Shown: piece by piece, positions 36,180 to 48,764 of the stretch
Layout: each line of letters starts with the position of its first letter
How positions within the stretch are numbered: position 1 is the first letter of the stretch
Assembly: GCF_003265705.1 (NCBI RefSeq)
Contig: NW_020312968.1
Span: 5,700,162 to 5,764,161, forward strand
Direction: 5' to 3'
From: Callorhinus ursinus
Taxonomy: Eukaryota; Chordata; Mammalia; Carnivora; Otariidae
Length of the DNA stretch: 64,000 nucleotides
Translations under genes and position numbers: made by a program
The notes under the pieces: generated by a model
The model's database searches: none
Told to the model about the DNA's origin: nothing
The model's input: only the letters and a program-made list of their open reading frames with translations

Positions 36180-36910
36180 TTCTTTTGAAACTAAATGTAT
36201 TCTTGCCATATGATACAGCAGTTGCACTCCTTGGTATTTGCCCAAAGGAGGTGAAAACTTATGTCCACACAAAAACCTGCACAGAGATATTTATAGCAGC
36301 TTTACTCATAATTGCCAAAACTTGGAAGCAACCAAGATGTTCTTCAGTAGGTGAGTGAATAAATAAACTGTGGTACATCCAGATAATGAAATACTGTTCA
36401 GCACTGAAAAGAAATGAAATGTCAAACTATGAAAAGACATGGAGAAATCTTAAGTTCGTATTACTAAGTGAAAATGCCAATTTGAAAAGGCTACATATTA
36501 TATGATTCTAACTATATGACATTCTGGAAAAGACAAAATTATGGAAACGGTAAAAAGTTCAGTAATTTTCAGGAATTTGGGGATGAATAGGCAGAGCACA
36601 GAGGATTTTTAGAGCAGTTAAAATAATCTGCATGATACCATAATGGTGGACTTACGCCATTTATACACTTTTTTCAAACTCATAGAATACACAACATCAA
36701 GAATGAACCCTAATGTAAACTATGGACTTACTATGTATCAGTCTCCGTTCATCATTTGTAACAAATGTACCCTCTGGTGGGGAGTGTTGATAATGGGGGA
36801 AGCTATGCAATAATGGGAACAGGGAATATAAGGGAAATCCCTGTGCTTTTCTTTTAATTTTGCTGTGAATCTAAAATGTCTTTTGAAGTAATGAAGTCTT
36901 AACTAAAAAC
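36180..36910 (+). repeat. Old L1M 3' end, sense
   Basis: End of ORF2 and 3'UTR of an old L1: gaaaacttatgtccacacaa, agagatatttatagcagctt, catccagataatgaaatact, then tggtggacttacgccattta and the 3' segment atgtaccctctggtgg. Frames are destroyed by many stops. Confidence 0.8.
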
Positions 36911-36980
36911 AAGGCAAACAAAACTCATAGACAGTATTTCCAAGTTCCTACTTGTAGTATCTGCTATAATTGTTTACTCC

Positions 36981-36981
<1 letters not shown>

Positions 36982-37028
<47 letters not shown>
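36982..37028 (+). repeat. (AC)n microsatellite
   Basis: An unbroken AC run of about 23 units, ending in atacatacc. Confidence 0.98.
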
Positions 37029-37032
<4 letters not shown>

Positions 37033-37249
37033 TACCTCTTTCTTGCTGTCATGATGCTATTTGTTGTTAAAACTCCGACTTTGTACCCTTTCCTTATCCC
37101 ATGTACTGCTCACACTCTACTTAACCATTTTCAAGGCCTGAGCTCCTGGCATATTGGTTCTACCCACTGCATAGAGTGTCTTGGGGAATGTGGTCAGTTT
37201 TCTATTCTGACTGTTTTATTGTGTGAGGAGAACTCACTTGGACTCTGGT

Positions 37250-39620
37250 AAAATTACTTTTCCCATCCCACTCAGTTCTAATTAAAGATTGCACTAATGC
37301 AAAGTGGGTTGAGAAGGATCTGGATAGTCATTGGGTATAGATAGTGTTCTTAGTCAACACTAATCTTCTTTCCCGGTCATACCTCAGGAGGCCTGTCTAT
37401 ATTATCTTCTTACTCTCCAACTTAGATAGAGCTTTGCATAAATATGTGGCCAATCCATGTTTGTCAAATTGTCAGAACCCCTCAAATATGTAGAATCCTG
37501 AATACCCTGGAGACCAGGCCTAAATTTGGCAAACTCTGATTTTTGTGCAGACTATAAAAAGTGAACAGCTCATTCTTTTGCCCAGATCTAGAATGTTCAT
37601 TGATTGGTTGCTGCTATGTTGTGGCAGAGTCGTGGTTGACCACTTTAAACAATTTATAGGCATAAATTAAATATTTATTTTTGCCTATTTTGTTCCTGGT
37701 TTCTTTTTGAGAATAAAGAGACTCTAGGGATTTCCTGATTCGGTTGTTATCTTCATTTTGAAGAACAGTGTTTTGTTCTGTTTTACTTTTTTCCACCTAA
37801 AAGTTAAAAATATACTCCTAAACTCATAATCCCCAATAATGTAATACGAACTGGGCTTCTAAGCTCCAAAATTGTTTTATTTTGTCATTTACAAAGTCAT
37901 CCTGGAAATATTTGTTTCCTTGCCTTGCAAATACTGGCTAATCATATTGGGTTACTGTGACATATAAGCAGAGAAAAGATTATTTTGGTAAAAATTAAAA
38001 AAATAAACAAAGTGATTTTCCTCTATATTTTCAGGGATTAGTTTCTTGACTAGTTTTTTGACTAGTTTAAAACAGGATGGCAGAAAGTATGCTAACATTA
38101 AATCCACCCCCCTATTTTAAAACAGAGAAAGATGATGCTTTTTTGTGTGAAATTGATTTGAAATCTTTAATTTTCAACATTTTAATGATGCCATGTATTG
38201 CATTTGAAAAAATAATACTACCTTTAAGGGAAAAGGAACAGTCCTTTGAAACAATTGCCTTGATATTGACTTCTTTCAAAGGTCAACTTTCTTTTTAATA
38301 CATTGGAATAAATGCATTGCATGCATTTGAAAGGACTAACATGTAGTTGCAGAAAGGGTTTTTAATTGACAGATGCTCTTCATGTAGGAAGAACATTTGC
38401 CCACATGTCAAAAAGTTTAACTCATTGCAACACAAAAGAGAAGCATGGTTTAGCTATGTCTACAGTTTTGTTTTTTGTTCTCTCTTGTCATTTCCCAGCA
38501 GATTCATTTCCTTGACTTCAAGGGTTACTTCTATAAGTTTAACAAACATACTGTAATTTCTCCTCCTCCTCCCACTTCCAACTTTTCATCTCCATTTTGG
38601 ACATTTCCAATGAGTGTCCCCACCACTGCCTCAAACCCAAGATTCAATATCTTTCTCCATCAAACCAGCACAAACTGTTCTTGTCATAATTTCTACTAAT
38701 AATCATTAGTCACTAGTTATCTAAGATTCAAAAGTTTGAACAATTTTTTTTCCTCCATATATGATCACTCAAGCCTTGCTCATCCTTCCTCCACTCTGTT
38801 TTTTTTCTTTATTGATTTCTTACTTTCTGATCTCAGAACTATCATTCTTACTCTAATTTCTCACCTCACGTCTAAACCTCATACTATACTCTCATTTCTA
38901 AAATCTAATCAATTTTCACATCACTGTGCTATGAAAATCCTGTTTTATGTCCCATCCCCTATTGAGAAAGTTTTGAGGAATCTCATATTCTAAACTATGG
39001 GAAGAAACCAGATGCCTGAACTCAGCAGGTATAGCCTTCCAAAATGTGTCCCGGACTCACTTTTCCCACATTATCTTCCCCTTCTCTCTAATGAAAACCT
39101 TTCTACCTTCAGGAAGGCTAATTCTCTCACTGTCCCCTAAGCATTGTTTGCCAAAACTCTACAGTAGTTTCCACCATTTCTGTTTCCTTCTGACCCATTT
39201 CACCCTGGTTTCTAACACACAACAGAAGTAAGTAAATTACTTCTGTATACTTCGAAACAAATCATCATGTTATCTTGCTCTTGCTTTACAGATTTTATCT
39301 TAGAAAAGTATCCATAATAACTACTTTTAACATATCACATCATTAGATTCTAGAAAAGTGTATTTTAAATAAAGAAGATATTTATCCATTTTATATATTA
39401 TAAAACAAATGAAGATCATTGAAGTTTGGTGAATTGAAACATTTTTTGATCTAATGGTTCTTTCTTTTCAATTATCCTCCCACTGTCATATCAGTTGCAT
39501 TTCACACCATTTACACCTGTTGCTACCTGGGAATGTCCCTCAGTTCACAAACTTTCTGACTGGTGTGGGGCAAGGGAACTGTGCTTTCCCACATAACTAA
39601 TTTAGCAAAGGGTTAGTACA
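37250..39620. other. Mostly unique; no gene seen
   Basis: No gene recognised. About 38550-39200 is pyrimidine-rich on the plus strand and could be an old LINE fragment, but I could not assign it. Short frames here are translated T-rich noncoding DNA. Confidence 0.35.
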
Positions 39621-39624
39621 ATTC

Positions 39625-39870
39625 AAAGGTTAAGAACTAGGGCTAGGGATCAAATAATCCTGAGTTTAACTCTCAGATCTATCACCTACTTGCCGTATAA
39701 ACTTAGATAAATTATTTAATGTTGCTAAACTCCAGTTTCCTTGTCTCTAAAATGGTGATGGTGATAGTGCCTACCTTATAGCTGGATTATAATGAGTGTT
39801 CAATGAGATGATGCAGGAAAACACTTAACATAGTGTCTGCCATCCAACAAATGCTATTCTTATTACTACT
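39625..39870 (+). repeat. MIR SINE remnant, sense
   Basis: A nearly complete MIR: gagtttaactctcagatcta, cacctacttgccgtataaac, ccagtttccttgtctctaaa, atggtgatggtgatagtgcc, gataatg-like middle and the end cttaacatagtgtctgcca. Confidence 0.85.
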
Positions 39871-40139
39871 TGCAACTGACAATGGGAGGAGTGGTTCAGA
39901 GAGTGAAATCTATTTTTGAAGCAGATGTCTATGATCCAGAGATATTTAAGATTGTTTAAACCATAGATGATGTATAATACAATGGGAGAAAATCCATAAT
40001 GATGAAATGTTAGTCACTTTAGTCAACTAGGATGACAATTTTTGAAAAAGATATCTTTTTTATTAACGTTAAATTCTGACTTAAATGCGTTATGGAACTG
40101 AGTTAACTGTATTCTTATTATGTGTGTACAATCAGGTGA

Positions 40140-40495
40140 TGGTTAATTTTATGTGTCAACTTGAGTGGGCCATAGGATGTTGAGATATTTGGTCAAGTAT
40201 TATTCTGGATGTATCTGTGAGGGTGTTTCTGGTTGAGATTAATAGTGGAATCCTAGATTGCATAAAGCAGATTGCTCTTCCTGATGTGGGTGGGCCTCAT
40301 CTAATCAGCTGAAGATCCAAATAGAACAAAAATGATGAGAGGACACTCTGCTTGCTTAACTATTTGAGCTGAGGCTTAAGTCTTTTCCTGTCCTCAATCT
40401 GGAACTTACACCACCAGCTCTCCTGGGTTTCCAACTTGCCAACTGCAGAACTTGGGACTTCTCAGCCTCCATAATCATTTGAGCCAATTCTCTTT

Positions 40496-40497
<2 letters not shown>
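40140..40497 (+). repeat. Old L1M-like 3' end, sense
   Basis: It begins gatggttaattttatgtgtc, continues gggcctcatctaatcagctg, cagctctcctgggtttccaa and cagcctccataatcatttga, and runs into a (TC)n tail. I associate this sequence with a common mammalian L1M-type 3' end; the subfamily is not certain. An antisense copy of the same element is at 61620-62212. Confidence 0.7.

Positions 40498-40530
<33 letters not shown>
40498..40530 (+). repeat. (TC)n microsatellite
   Basis: CT dinucleotide run at the 3' end of the old repeat. Confidence 0.97.
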
Positions 40531-40651
40531 ATGCTTGTTTTATGTTAGGCGTAGTGCTAGATATTACTAGAAAGGAATCCATAAGAGAGTATTTGAGCTT
40601 ATGATATGCCTGTTGAATGAATGAGCAAAGGGACTTAATATAAGCAGAGAT

Positions 40652-40685
40652 TTAAAACAAATAAACAAACAAACAAACAAAAACC
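40652..40685 (+). repeat. (AAAC)n microsatellite
   Basis: About seven aaac/aaat units. Confidence 0.9.
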
Positions 40686-41165
40686 ATAGCACTGAAAACA
40701 GCCACAGTCTGAATCAACAGAACCAAAGGGAGACGTGGCATAAAGAAAAATAAGGCTAAGAATCTGGCTCAACTCAGGAGCCAGAAAGACTCCCTTTTTG
40801 AGGTTTGGAGCCTTCATCCCTATGACAACTAGAGGGAAAAGGAACTAGGAGAAGAAAAGGGGACATTTTTAACCTCTAAGAAAAAAAATCATTCTGTGCT
40901 TATGATTATTTTTCTAAAGACAGTTTCTCTTACAGTTCTATCGTGAACTTAATTTAAAAAGACATGTCAAAATTAACTCTTATTTTTTGGATATTTTTAT
41001 ATTTTTATGTAATATTAGTCTTATTTCATAAATCTTTTCAGTTCAAATAAAGTATAGCTTTTACAAATCAAGGAAACATGGTCTAAATATTAGCATCTTC
41101 CCAAAGTATGGAATGATTAGTGAAAGTACTTGGCTTGAATTCTTAGGTAAGTTTATAATCTGTTT
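40686..41165. other. Unique sequence, no gene seen
   Basis: Nothing recognised. Confidence 0.4.
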
Positions 41166-41182
41166 ATAGAATCTCTGTTCTT

Positions 41183-42207
41183 TTTTGTTGTTGTTGTTGT
41201 TATGTTAGTCACCATACAATACATCATTACTTTTTGGTGTAGTGTTCCATGATCCATTGTTTCCGTATAACACCCAGTGCTCCATGCAGAACGTACCCTC
41301 TTTAATACCCATCACCAGGCTAACCCATCCCCCCACCCCTCTCCCCTCTAGAACCCTCAGTTTGTTTCTCAGAGTCCATAGTCTCTCATGGTTCATCTCC
41401 CCCTCCGATTCCCCCCGCTTCATGTTTCCCTTCCTTCTCCTAATGTCCTCCATGCTGTTCCTTATGTTCCACAAATAAGTGAAATCATACGATAATCGAT
41501 TGACTTATTTCACTTAGCATCATCTCCTCCAGTCCCATCCATGTTGATGTAAAAGTTGGGTATTCATCCTTTCTGATGGCTGAGTACTATTCCATTGTAT
41601 ATATGGACCACCTCTTCTTTATCCATTCATCTGTTGAAGGGTATCTTGGCTCTTTCCACAGTTTGGCTATTGCAGACATTGCTGCTATGAACATTGGGGT
41701 GCATATGGCCCTTCTTTTCACTACATCTGTGTCTTTGGGGTAAATACCCAGAAGTGCAATTGCTGGGTCATAGGGTACCTCTATTTTTAATTTTTTGAGG
41801 AACTGTCACACTGTTTTCCAAGGTGGCTGTACCAACTTGCATTCCCACCAACAGTGTAAGAGGGTTCTCCTTTCTCCACAACCTCTCCAACATTTGTTGT
41901 TTCTTTCCCTGTCCATTTTTGCCATTCTGACTGGTGTAAGGTGGTATCTCAATGTGGTTTTGATTTGAATTTCCCTGATGGCTAATGATGAGAACATTTT
42001 TTCATGTGTCTGTTAGCCATTTGTATGTCTTCTTCAGAGAAGTGTCTTTTCATACCTTCTGCCCATTTTTTGACTTGATTATTTGTTTTTTGGGTGTTGA
42101 GTTTGAGGAGTTCTTTATAGATCTTGGATACCAGCCCTTTATCTGTAGTGTCATTTACAAATATCTTCTCCCATTCTGTGGGTTGCCTCTTTGTTTTGTT
42201 ATAGGAC
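41183..42207 (-). mobile_element. 5'-truncated carnivore L1, antisense
   Basis: The left edge is a T/GTT-rich tail, then L1 3'UTR (about 41200-41460), then ORF2 C-terminus on the minus strand ([34 protein letters not shown]). ORF2 is split between frames near 41990 and carries a stop at 41806, so it is dead. The 17-bp duplication atagaatctctgttctt is exact at 41166-41182 and 42208-42224. Compared with the element at 88-1310 the 3'UTR is shorter, lacking the middle block, so it is probably a different subfamily or a deleted copy. Confidence 0.96.
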
Positions 42208-42224
42208 ATAGAATCTCTGTTCTT

Positions 42225-43180
42225 AAGTGGATTCATTTAAGCCCCTTTTTCCCTAATCTCTAGAGAGGTAAAATGGGGTTCCTAAAGGCAAAATAATGCC
42301 AAGAGCAGTTCTCTTGACATTTTCAAGGAAATGTTGGGCTATTCTGATGGAACTTTGGAGTTGTGTGGGGATCCCATCGACCAGTTCAGGAAGTGATACG
42401 AAATCCAGATAAAGCAGTTCAGGCAACCTGCCTGCCAGATGCTTATGTGGCTTTGACTTGCCTGGGGAGGCAGAAAAGAAAGAAACAAAGTGGCCAAAAT
42501 CCTTTCTCAAAACAGCCAAGAACATTCCATTCATTGGAGGCCAAAGCTTGGGAGGCCTTTTATTTTAGTACTGGTAAATTGTCTTACATTGCTGAGGTCA
42601 TTTATTTTATTTTACTTTATTTTATTTTGGTCTGGTTGTTCAGGACACTGTGTTTGTTTTTAGTTTATGATGCTTGTTTTATCTCTTTTTAAAATAATCA
42701 AACAACTGTGTCTTAACATAATAGAAAACAAAATTCTAACATATTTTTGTGTTGCTAACATGACTTTTCATGTTGTGCCCCTATAAACTTTCCTCGGATA
42801 GCTAAATTAATCTAAATGCATCCATTTGTTACATATCAAATGCTATCACTGTAATTTATGTATCAGGTGGTCCTTAAGGTTAGCTTTTCTTGAATTCAAA
42901 ATGCATAATGTATTTAGTATGCCTTTCCTTCTTAGATTGATGCTACCTTTGAATACTTTCGCAAGGCTAAGCAGAAGTGATTATAAAGTTCCCAGCCCCA
43001 ATGCAGAAAATGTTTTTATTAGTGACAGATCATTGATGCCGCCATTGGAAGGGTTTGATAGTGTCTTCTGGATTTGCATAAAAATCATGGGAATGTGGAT
43101 GCTCTCCCAGATATTCATGAGGTCATTCCCTCAAAATGACTTAACATACACCTACTCCCAGCCAAGAATAACTGAATTAT
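42225..43180. other. Unique sequence, no gene seen
   Basis: Small open frames exist on both strands (42253-42534 minus, 42363-42692 plus and 42826-43215 plus). None has a recognisable domain, and the two that overlap cannot both be real. No repeats recognised apart from a (TTTTA)n-like run near 42600-42630. Confidence 0.4.
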
Positions 43181-43208
43181 ATAAATATATATGTACATAT
43201 ATATTTAT
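43181..43208. repeat. 28-bp perfect AT palindrome
   Basis: Reads the same on both strands around a central gtac (arms ataaatatatat). AT-rich perfect palindromes of this size can extrude cruciforms. It sits in a larger AT-rich patch to about 43260. Confidence 0.9.
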
Positions 43209-43595
43209 TCCATAAATTATATATAAATATATATTCTAGAAATTATATAATTATATACCAAAAGCTATATTTTATGTATATATAGCTACTTTTATAGCTA
43301 GTTTTAGTCCCTTAAGAATATGAGAAGTCTTGAGGATAGTTCTAATGATAAATTGTAGGAATAAGAACATGAACTAAAAATGTATAGCCCTACACTGTAA
43401 CTGTGCTGTTGTGGCAAGAATGTCTTCTTCATACCTGGGCGTTTTCTCCTTCTATGATCACCAGTTCCAGGTAAAAAAATATGAGGGCGTGTAATCAGAA
43501 AAAAGTGATGAACCCTATTTATTATCTTAGTGTTCTTCTGGAGTAGGATGTTTTCTCTAGATACAGGCTGTCTTTTCTAGATAATAAAAAAGTGG

Positions 43596-43814
43596 AGGGG
43601 TGCCTGGGTGGCTCAGTTAGTTAAATGTCTGACTCTTGATTTCAGCTCAGGTCATGATCTCAGGGCTTTGAGATGGAGCCCCAGGTGTAGCTCAGTGCTG
43701 AGTATGACGCCTGCTTAAATTCTGTCTCTCCCTTTCCCTCTGCCCCTCCCTCCCTTTCCCCACACCCGCAGCTCATGAGCAAGTGCACTCTTTCTCCCTC
43801 AAAAAAAAAAAAAA
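43596..43814 (+). mobile_element. Carnivore tRNA-derived SINE, sense
   Basis: Head gggtgcctgggtggctcagt, tcagctcaggtcatgatctc, an altered internal box, CT-rich tract and a 14-base A tail. Imperfect flanks aaaaaagtgga (about 43585) and aaaaaggtgga (about 43809). Confidence 0.94.
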
Positions 43815-45130
43815 GGTGGAAAAAGAAAGTGAAATTACAATTAAGAATTTTCAGTTAGTGGCTTCCGATTCTAAAAAGGGCACTAAAACACAATTAATTA
43901 ACCCAATGAAATATTGTAATATCATATGACAAATATTTATTGAGGAATCAGTATGTTTTGGTATTGAGAATACAGAATGTATCATTCAGGTCAAGTTCAT
44001 GTATGGATTTCAGAAATCCTAATGTTGCAATAACTTAAGATAGATGTTTCCTGCTATCACATGTAAAAATCTCAGCTTCTTCTATCTTGCTGCTCTGCTG
44101 TTCTCAGTATGTGACTGCTGGCTGAAGAGCTTCACCCATGAAGACAGTATTTTGGCCAGTATGATGAAGAAAAATATGAAGGAAGGACACCTCTCCATCT
44201 CCATCCTCATCTCTAGGAATGCTTTCCATGAGACATATAGAAGGCCTTTACTTCTATCCCACCGGCCAGAACTTAATCATGTGATTATAGCAAGTTTAGG
44301 GAAGGCTGGGAAACGCTGTCTATTCAGATTGTTTATGTTTATAGCTAATATTTCATAAAACCTTTGAGGAGGCCAGTCTATTTGACAGATGCTCATGGAA
44401 ATTAGGGAAATGGGTTTTTGTGAATATGTGAGCAAGAAGTCTAAAGGGGAGCGGAGCACTGGATGACTATAGCATACTTGTGGCAATTTAGATTCAAGAG
44501 TGATTGTGGGAGAGTGAAGGACCCTACTGTAATAGAAAACTCCCTTGAAATATTTGTCTTCTGGAGCTTATCTTCTTTGCTCAAAACTTGGTGAATTCTT
44601 GGAGGTATGAGTTCGGTTGGAGAGAATATATCTTCCTGTCATTACTATGACATCCTACTCCTCCACAGGACTGAGGTGACGATCTGCAGGAAGGGAGATC
44701 TAGGAAGCTAATTGAATTAGAGATGAGTTCGTTAAAGAAAATAGGGCTTCTAGCTTTTTTAGTTAAATGATCTACATTGGATATCTTTGATGTAGTTAAT
44801 CAATACTTTGAGTTAGAACAAAGCAATATTCCATCCTTCATATTTCAAAACGTTAAGTTAAAGACACAGAAAATTCTGGATTTTAAATAGAGATTTATGT
44901 AAATAATATCTCAATATAAAACCAAGTTCAAGTGTGTCTTTGTGGATTGGGAGCTTTACCATTTTCAAATAAATGAAACAACCCTATTTAAGTGACAATG
45001 CATATATATCGAAGCTCTGTATATATTTAAATTTTAATTTCACACATTATCCAGATGAAGAGAGGAAATATTTTTTAGTCATCAAGTCATCATGTTTAAA
45101 TAATGTCAGATGTAATAAAATATTAATGAA
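43815..45130. other. Unique sequence with possible old repeat, no gene
   Basis: A 104-codon plus-strand frame at 44044-44358 lies over text (ggaaggctgggaaacgctgt) that resembles an old interspersed repeat, so I do not call a gene. The rest is unrecognised. Confidence 0.4.
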
Positions 45131-45440
45131 ATATTGTATACTTTAAGCACCATTTACTGAGCACCTAGCACTGGTCATATGAACATACTACATTGAATGT
45201 TAGAGACATGAGTTGAAATAAACCACACTCTCTGCCCTAATGAAGCTTATAGTTAAGTTGAACAAAAGGTAAGATCCAGGATAACTAATAATATAATGCA
45301 CTGCCGGATAAAAGCCAAATTAATAAAACATATGATAAACAAGAAGGATCCAGAAGGATCCAGAGGAAGAAAGATTATTTTAAGCTGTGGTGGTAGGTCT
45401 TCAGACAGGAAGTTTATCTTGATATATTTATTGGAATGTT
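45130..45440 (-). repeat. L2 LINE remnant, antisense
   Basis: caccatttactgagcaccta, ctctctgccctaatgaagct and tatagttaagttgaacaaaa follow reversed L2 3' order. A small tandem duplication agaaggatcc lies at about 45343-45362. Confidence 0.6.
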
Positions 45441-46942
45441 GGTAGAATTTAAATAATTTTTCACGTATGTGGTCATTTGAAAGCAGAAAAAAATCTTTTT
45501 TTTTAAAGCACTTTGGATATAACCATTCTGTAGTTACAATACTTGAAATCATGTTTATTTCTTGAAGCTAATTTATATTCCAAATCTTTTGCAAGTACAC
45601 AATGATCGGGAAGTTAAGAAGCTCAGGATCAACTGAATGTGTAATTTCCATGCTGACTATTGCTGCAATGAAGAGCATAGGTACTGATCCCCATAAAACA
45701 CACCATCTCACTGAACCAGATACACAGTACCTAGTGTGTAGTATCTAACAAGCATTATTGGCACAGCGTTGTATTACGAAGCCTAATTAACAGAAAATAA
45801 GCTATAACAATAAATCATTAGGTGAAAAATGAAACTGATGAACCAATCCCTAACTCTACCAGATTTCTTTTGTTTTCACCTGTTTTTACCTTGGTCACAC
45901 TGGCTGAGTATGAGTCAGCTTGTTTCTTCCTGAACCCACTGTAAGAGGATGGAGATGTTCTACTTACTATTCTGTGCAATCTGTAACCAATTCTTGAGGG
46001 TCTGCCATGATCCTAAATACATGTTTTTCTCTTTTGATTACTTTGATATATATGCCAATCACAGGTCGAAGAGCAAGAACAACTTTTTCAAAGGGAAAAA
46101 CTCAGTTTTGATTCTGTGCTGACATCCTGTCTCTGTAGTGTCATTTCTAGCCCTATTAAAATCTCATATTCTACAATTAAACCACAAGCTCCTTGTTTAG
46201 GGTACTTCTGGTGTCACATTAAGTCTACACTACCAATTCTATCATGGATAATTGCATGCTGAATCATACTGAGTATGTAACCATTATATATTAAGAAGCT
46301 AGATAAGATCTTTAAGGCTTTTCATCGTTAGATCTTGAAAAGCAGAGATATCTCTTTCTGCAATGATGCATTTGGTATAGGCAAACTTCATTTTCACAAT
46401 CAACATACCTTATTTGCCAAAATGGCTTAATCCTGCCTGATCAGGAAAATAAAAACTTTTCTTTTTTTTTTTTCCTTAGAAATATACATACTGACATACT
46501 TTGGTAATTTCAATATGTGAAATGTCAAACTACATGGGACTTTCTGCTCGTAAGAAGATAAGAGATTGCACTGGGTGACATAACACAGTGACACAGTGTG
46601 TGAAATAAAGTATCAGAACTGAAAATCAATTCTGTTAAGTTCATAGGTGAGGTCTGATACAACTTTTTTAATGACCACACAAGGTGGTCCATGTATCTTC
46701 AGAGCACAAAATCCTCATAGTGATCACAAGGAAACCATGGAAGTAAATGAGATCTTTTTTAAAATATGGAGTCATTTTTAACAAGACTAAGTTTATGTCT
46801 GAAATAAAGAGAAGCTAGTATTTCAGGTATAAACCTTGAATGTTGAATTATGTATTTGTATTTAATATTTTGAAATTCACATAATTTGTTTTATTCTATG
46901 GTGCTTTAACCAGCAAAATCATCTCTGACCTCATAAGCCATC
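45441..46942. other. Unique sequence, no gene seen
   Basis: Nothing recognised except a T run at 46461-46473. Confidence 0.4.
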
Positions 46943-46952
46943 TTGATTTAAT

Positions 46953-47110
46953 TTTTTTTTTTTTAAGAGAGCATGGGAGAGAGAATTTTAAGCAGACTCT
47001 ATGCCCAAGGACAAAGTCTGACATGGGGCTTGATCTCACAACCCTGAGATCATGACCTGAGCTGAAATCAAGAGTCAGATGCTTTACTAATGGAGCCACC
47101 CAGGCGCCCC
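46953..47110 (-). mobile_element. Older carnivore SINE, antisense
   Basis: T-rich tail, a shortened GA block, gagatcatgacctgagctga and the head gagccacccaggcgcccc. The flanks share ttgattta (46943 and 47111). Confidence 0.93.
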
Positions 47111-47120
47111 TTGATTTAAA

Positions 47121-47711
47121 TTTTAACTTAAGTTTGTTATTAATGATGATGAAGAAGTGAATTTAAAAAAGTGAAATCACAAAATACACTGGGATCAAAA
47201 ACATCATGTCCATGTCCATGACCTGGTGAACACAATGACCGAGGCATTGACATGCACCCCATTGCATGTGGTTGAAGCTACAGGCTGGCTGGACTCTTGA
47301 TCTGGAAGCAGCAGATGGAGAATGAGATGTGCCTCTGCACTGTGACATAGGTTAAGTATTTTGCAAGACAAAGGAGACTGGAGTCAACCTTCAGAACTAG
47401 AATAGGGCTTTCCCACTCCAGGAAATAAGCTGAACAGCCTGTTTCCCTGCTAGCCAGTACTACAATTCAGCAGAAAGCTATGGACCTGAGAAGGTAATGG
47501 ATGAAGACAAAACCAGACATGCACGAAATGACTTGCTGATGGAATCACTGATCTTCAAGATCACCTCGGTGTAAGAGCCCATATGCAAAATCATCCTGGG
47601 AAGTGGCCAGAGAGGGAATGGCAAGTATAGGTCCTGGAAACAAAAAACAAAACAAAACACTAGACCAGAGGGGTGAACACAAAACAAAGGGTGAGGAAAG
47701 GGAGAGGGAAT

Positions 47712-47713
<2 letters not shown>
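47121..47713. other. Unique sequence up to microsatellite
   Basis: No gene recognised. The last 120 bases before the microsatellite are A/G-rich. Confidence 0.4.

Positions 47714-47760
<47 letters not shown>
47714..47760 (+). repeat. (CA)n microsatellite, cut by gap
   Basis: At least 23 CA units that run directly into the unknown bases, so the true length is unknown. Confidence 0.97.
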
Positions 47761-48717
47761 NNNNNNNNNNNNNNNNNNNNNNNNNNNNNNNNNNNNNNNN
47801 NNNNNNNNNNNNNNNNNNNNNNNNNNNNNNNNNNNNNNNNNNNNNNNNNNNNNNNNNNNNNNNNNNNNNNNNNNNNNNNNNNNNNNNNNNNNNNNNNNNN
47901 NNNNNNNNNNNNNNNNNNNNNNNNNNNNNNNNNNNNNNNNNNNNNNNNNNNNNNNNNNNNNNNNNNNNNNNNNNNNNNNNNNNNNNNNNNNNNNNNNNNN
48001 NNNNNNNNNNNNNNNNNNNNNNNNNNNNNNNNNNNNNNNNNNNNNNNNNNNNNNNNNNNNNNNNNNNNNNNNNNNNNNNNNNNNNNNNNNNNNNNNNNNN
48101 NNNNNNNNNNNNNNNNNNNNNNNNNNNNNNNNNNNNNNNNNNNNNNNNNNNNNNNNNNNNNNNNNNNNNNNNNNNNNNNNNNNNNNNNNNNNNNNNNNNN
48201 NNNNNNNNNNNNNNNNNNNNNNNNNNNNNNNNNNNNNNNNNNNNNNNNNNNNNNNNNNNNNNNNNNNNNNNNNNNNNNNNNNNNNNNNNNNNNNNNNNNN
48301 NNNNNNNNNNNNNNNNNNNNNNNNNNNNNNNNNNNNNNNNNNNNNNNNNNNNNNNNNNNNNNNNNNNNNNNNNNNNNNNNNNNNNNNNNNNNNNNNNNNN
48401 NNNNNNNNNNNNNNNNNNNNNNNNNNNNNNNNNNNNNNNNNNNNNNNNNNNNNNNNNNNNNNNNNNNNNNNNNNNNNNNNNNNNNNNNNNNNNNNNNNNN
48501 NNNNNNNNNNNNNNNNNNNNNNNNNNNNNNNNNNNNNNNNNNNNNNNNNNNNNNNNNNNNNNNNNNNNNNNNNNNNNNNNNNNNNNNNNNNNNNNNNNNN
48601 NNNNNNNNNNNNNNNNNNNNNNNNNNNNNNNNNNNNNNNNNNNNNNNNNNNNNNNNNNNNNNNNNNNNNNNNNNNNNNNNNNNNNNNNNNNNNNNNNNNN
48701 NNNNNNNNNNNNNNNNN
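47761..48717. other. Assembly gap, 957 N
   Basis: 957 unknown bases between a (CA)n array and an (AAAG)n array. Content cannot be judged; any frame drawn across it is meaningless. Confidence 1.

Positions 48718-48764
<47 letters not shown>
48718..48764 (+). repeat. (AAAG)n microsatellite, cut by gap
   Basis: About 11 units starting at the gap edge. It may be the tail of a SINE or L1 hidden in the gap. Confidence 0.97.

Noticed and set aside
42253..42692. Overlapping frames on both strands of about 93-109 codons
   Set aside because: No known domain, ends in T-rich translated sequence, no splice or promoter support.
44044..44358. 104-codon frame as a small gene
   Set aside because: The sequence resembles an old interspersed repeat, and no protein family is recognisable.
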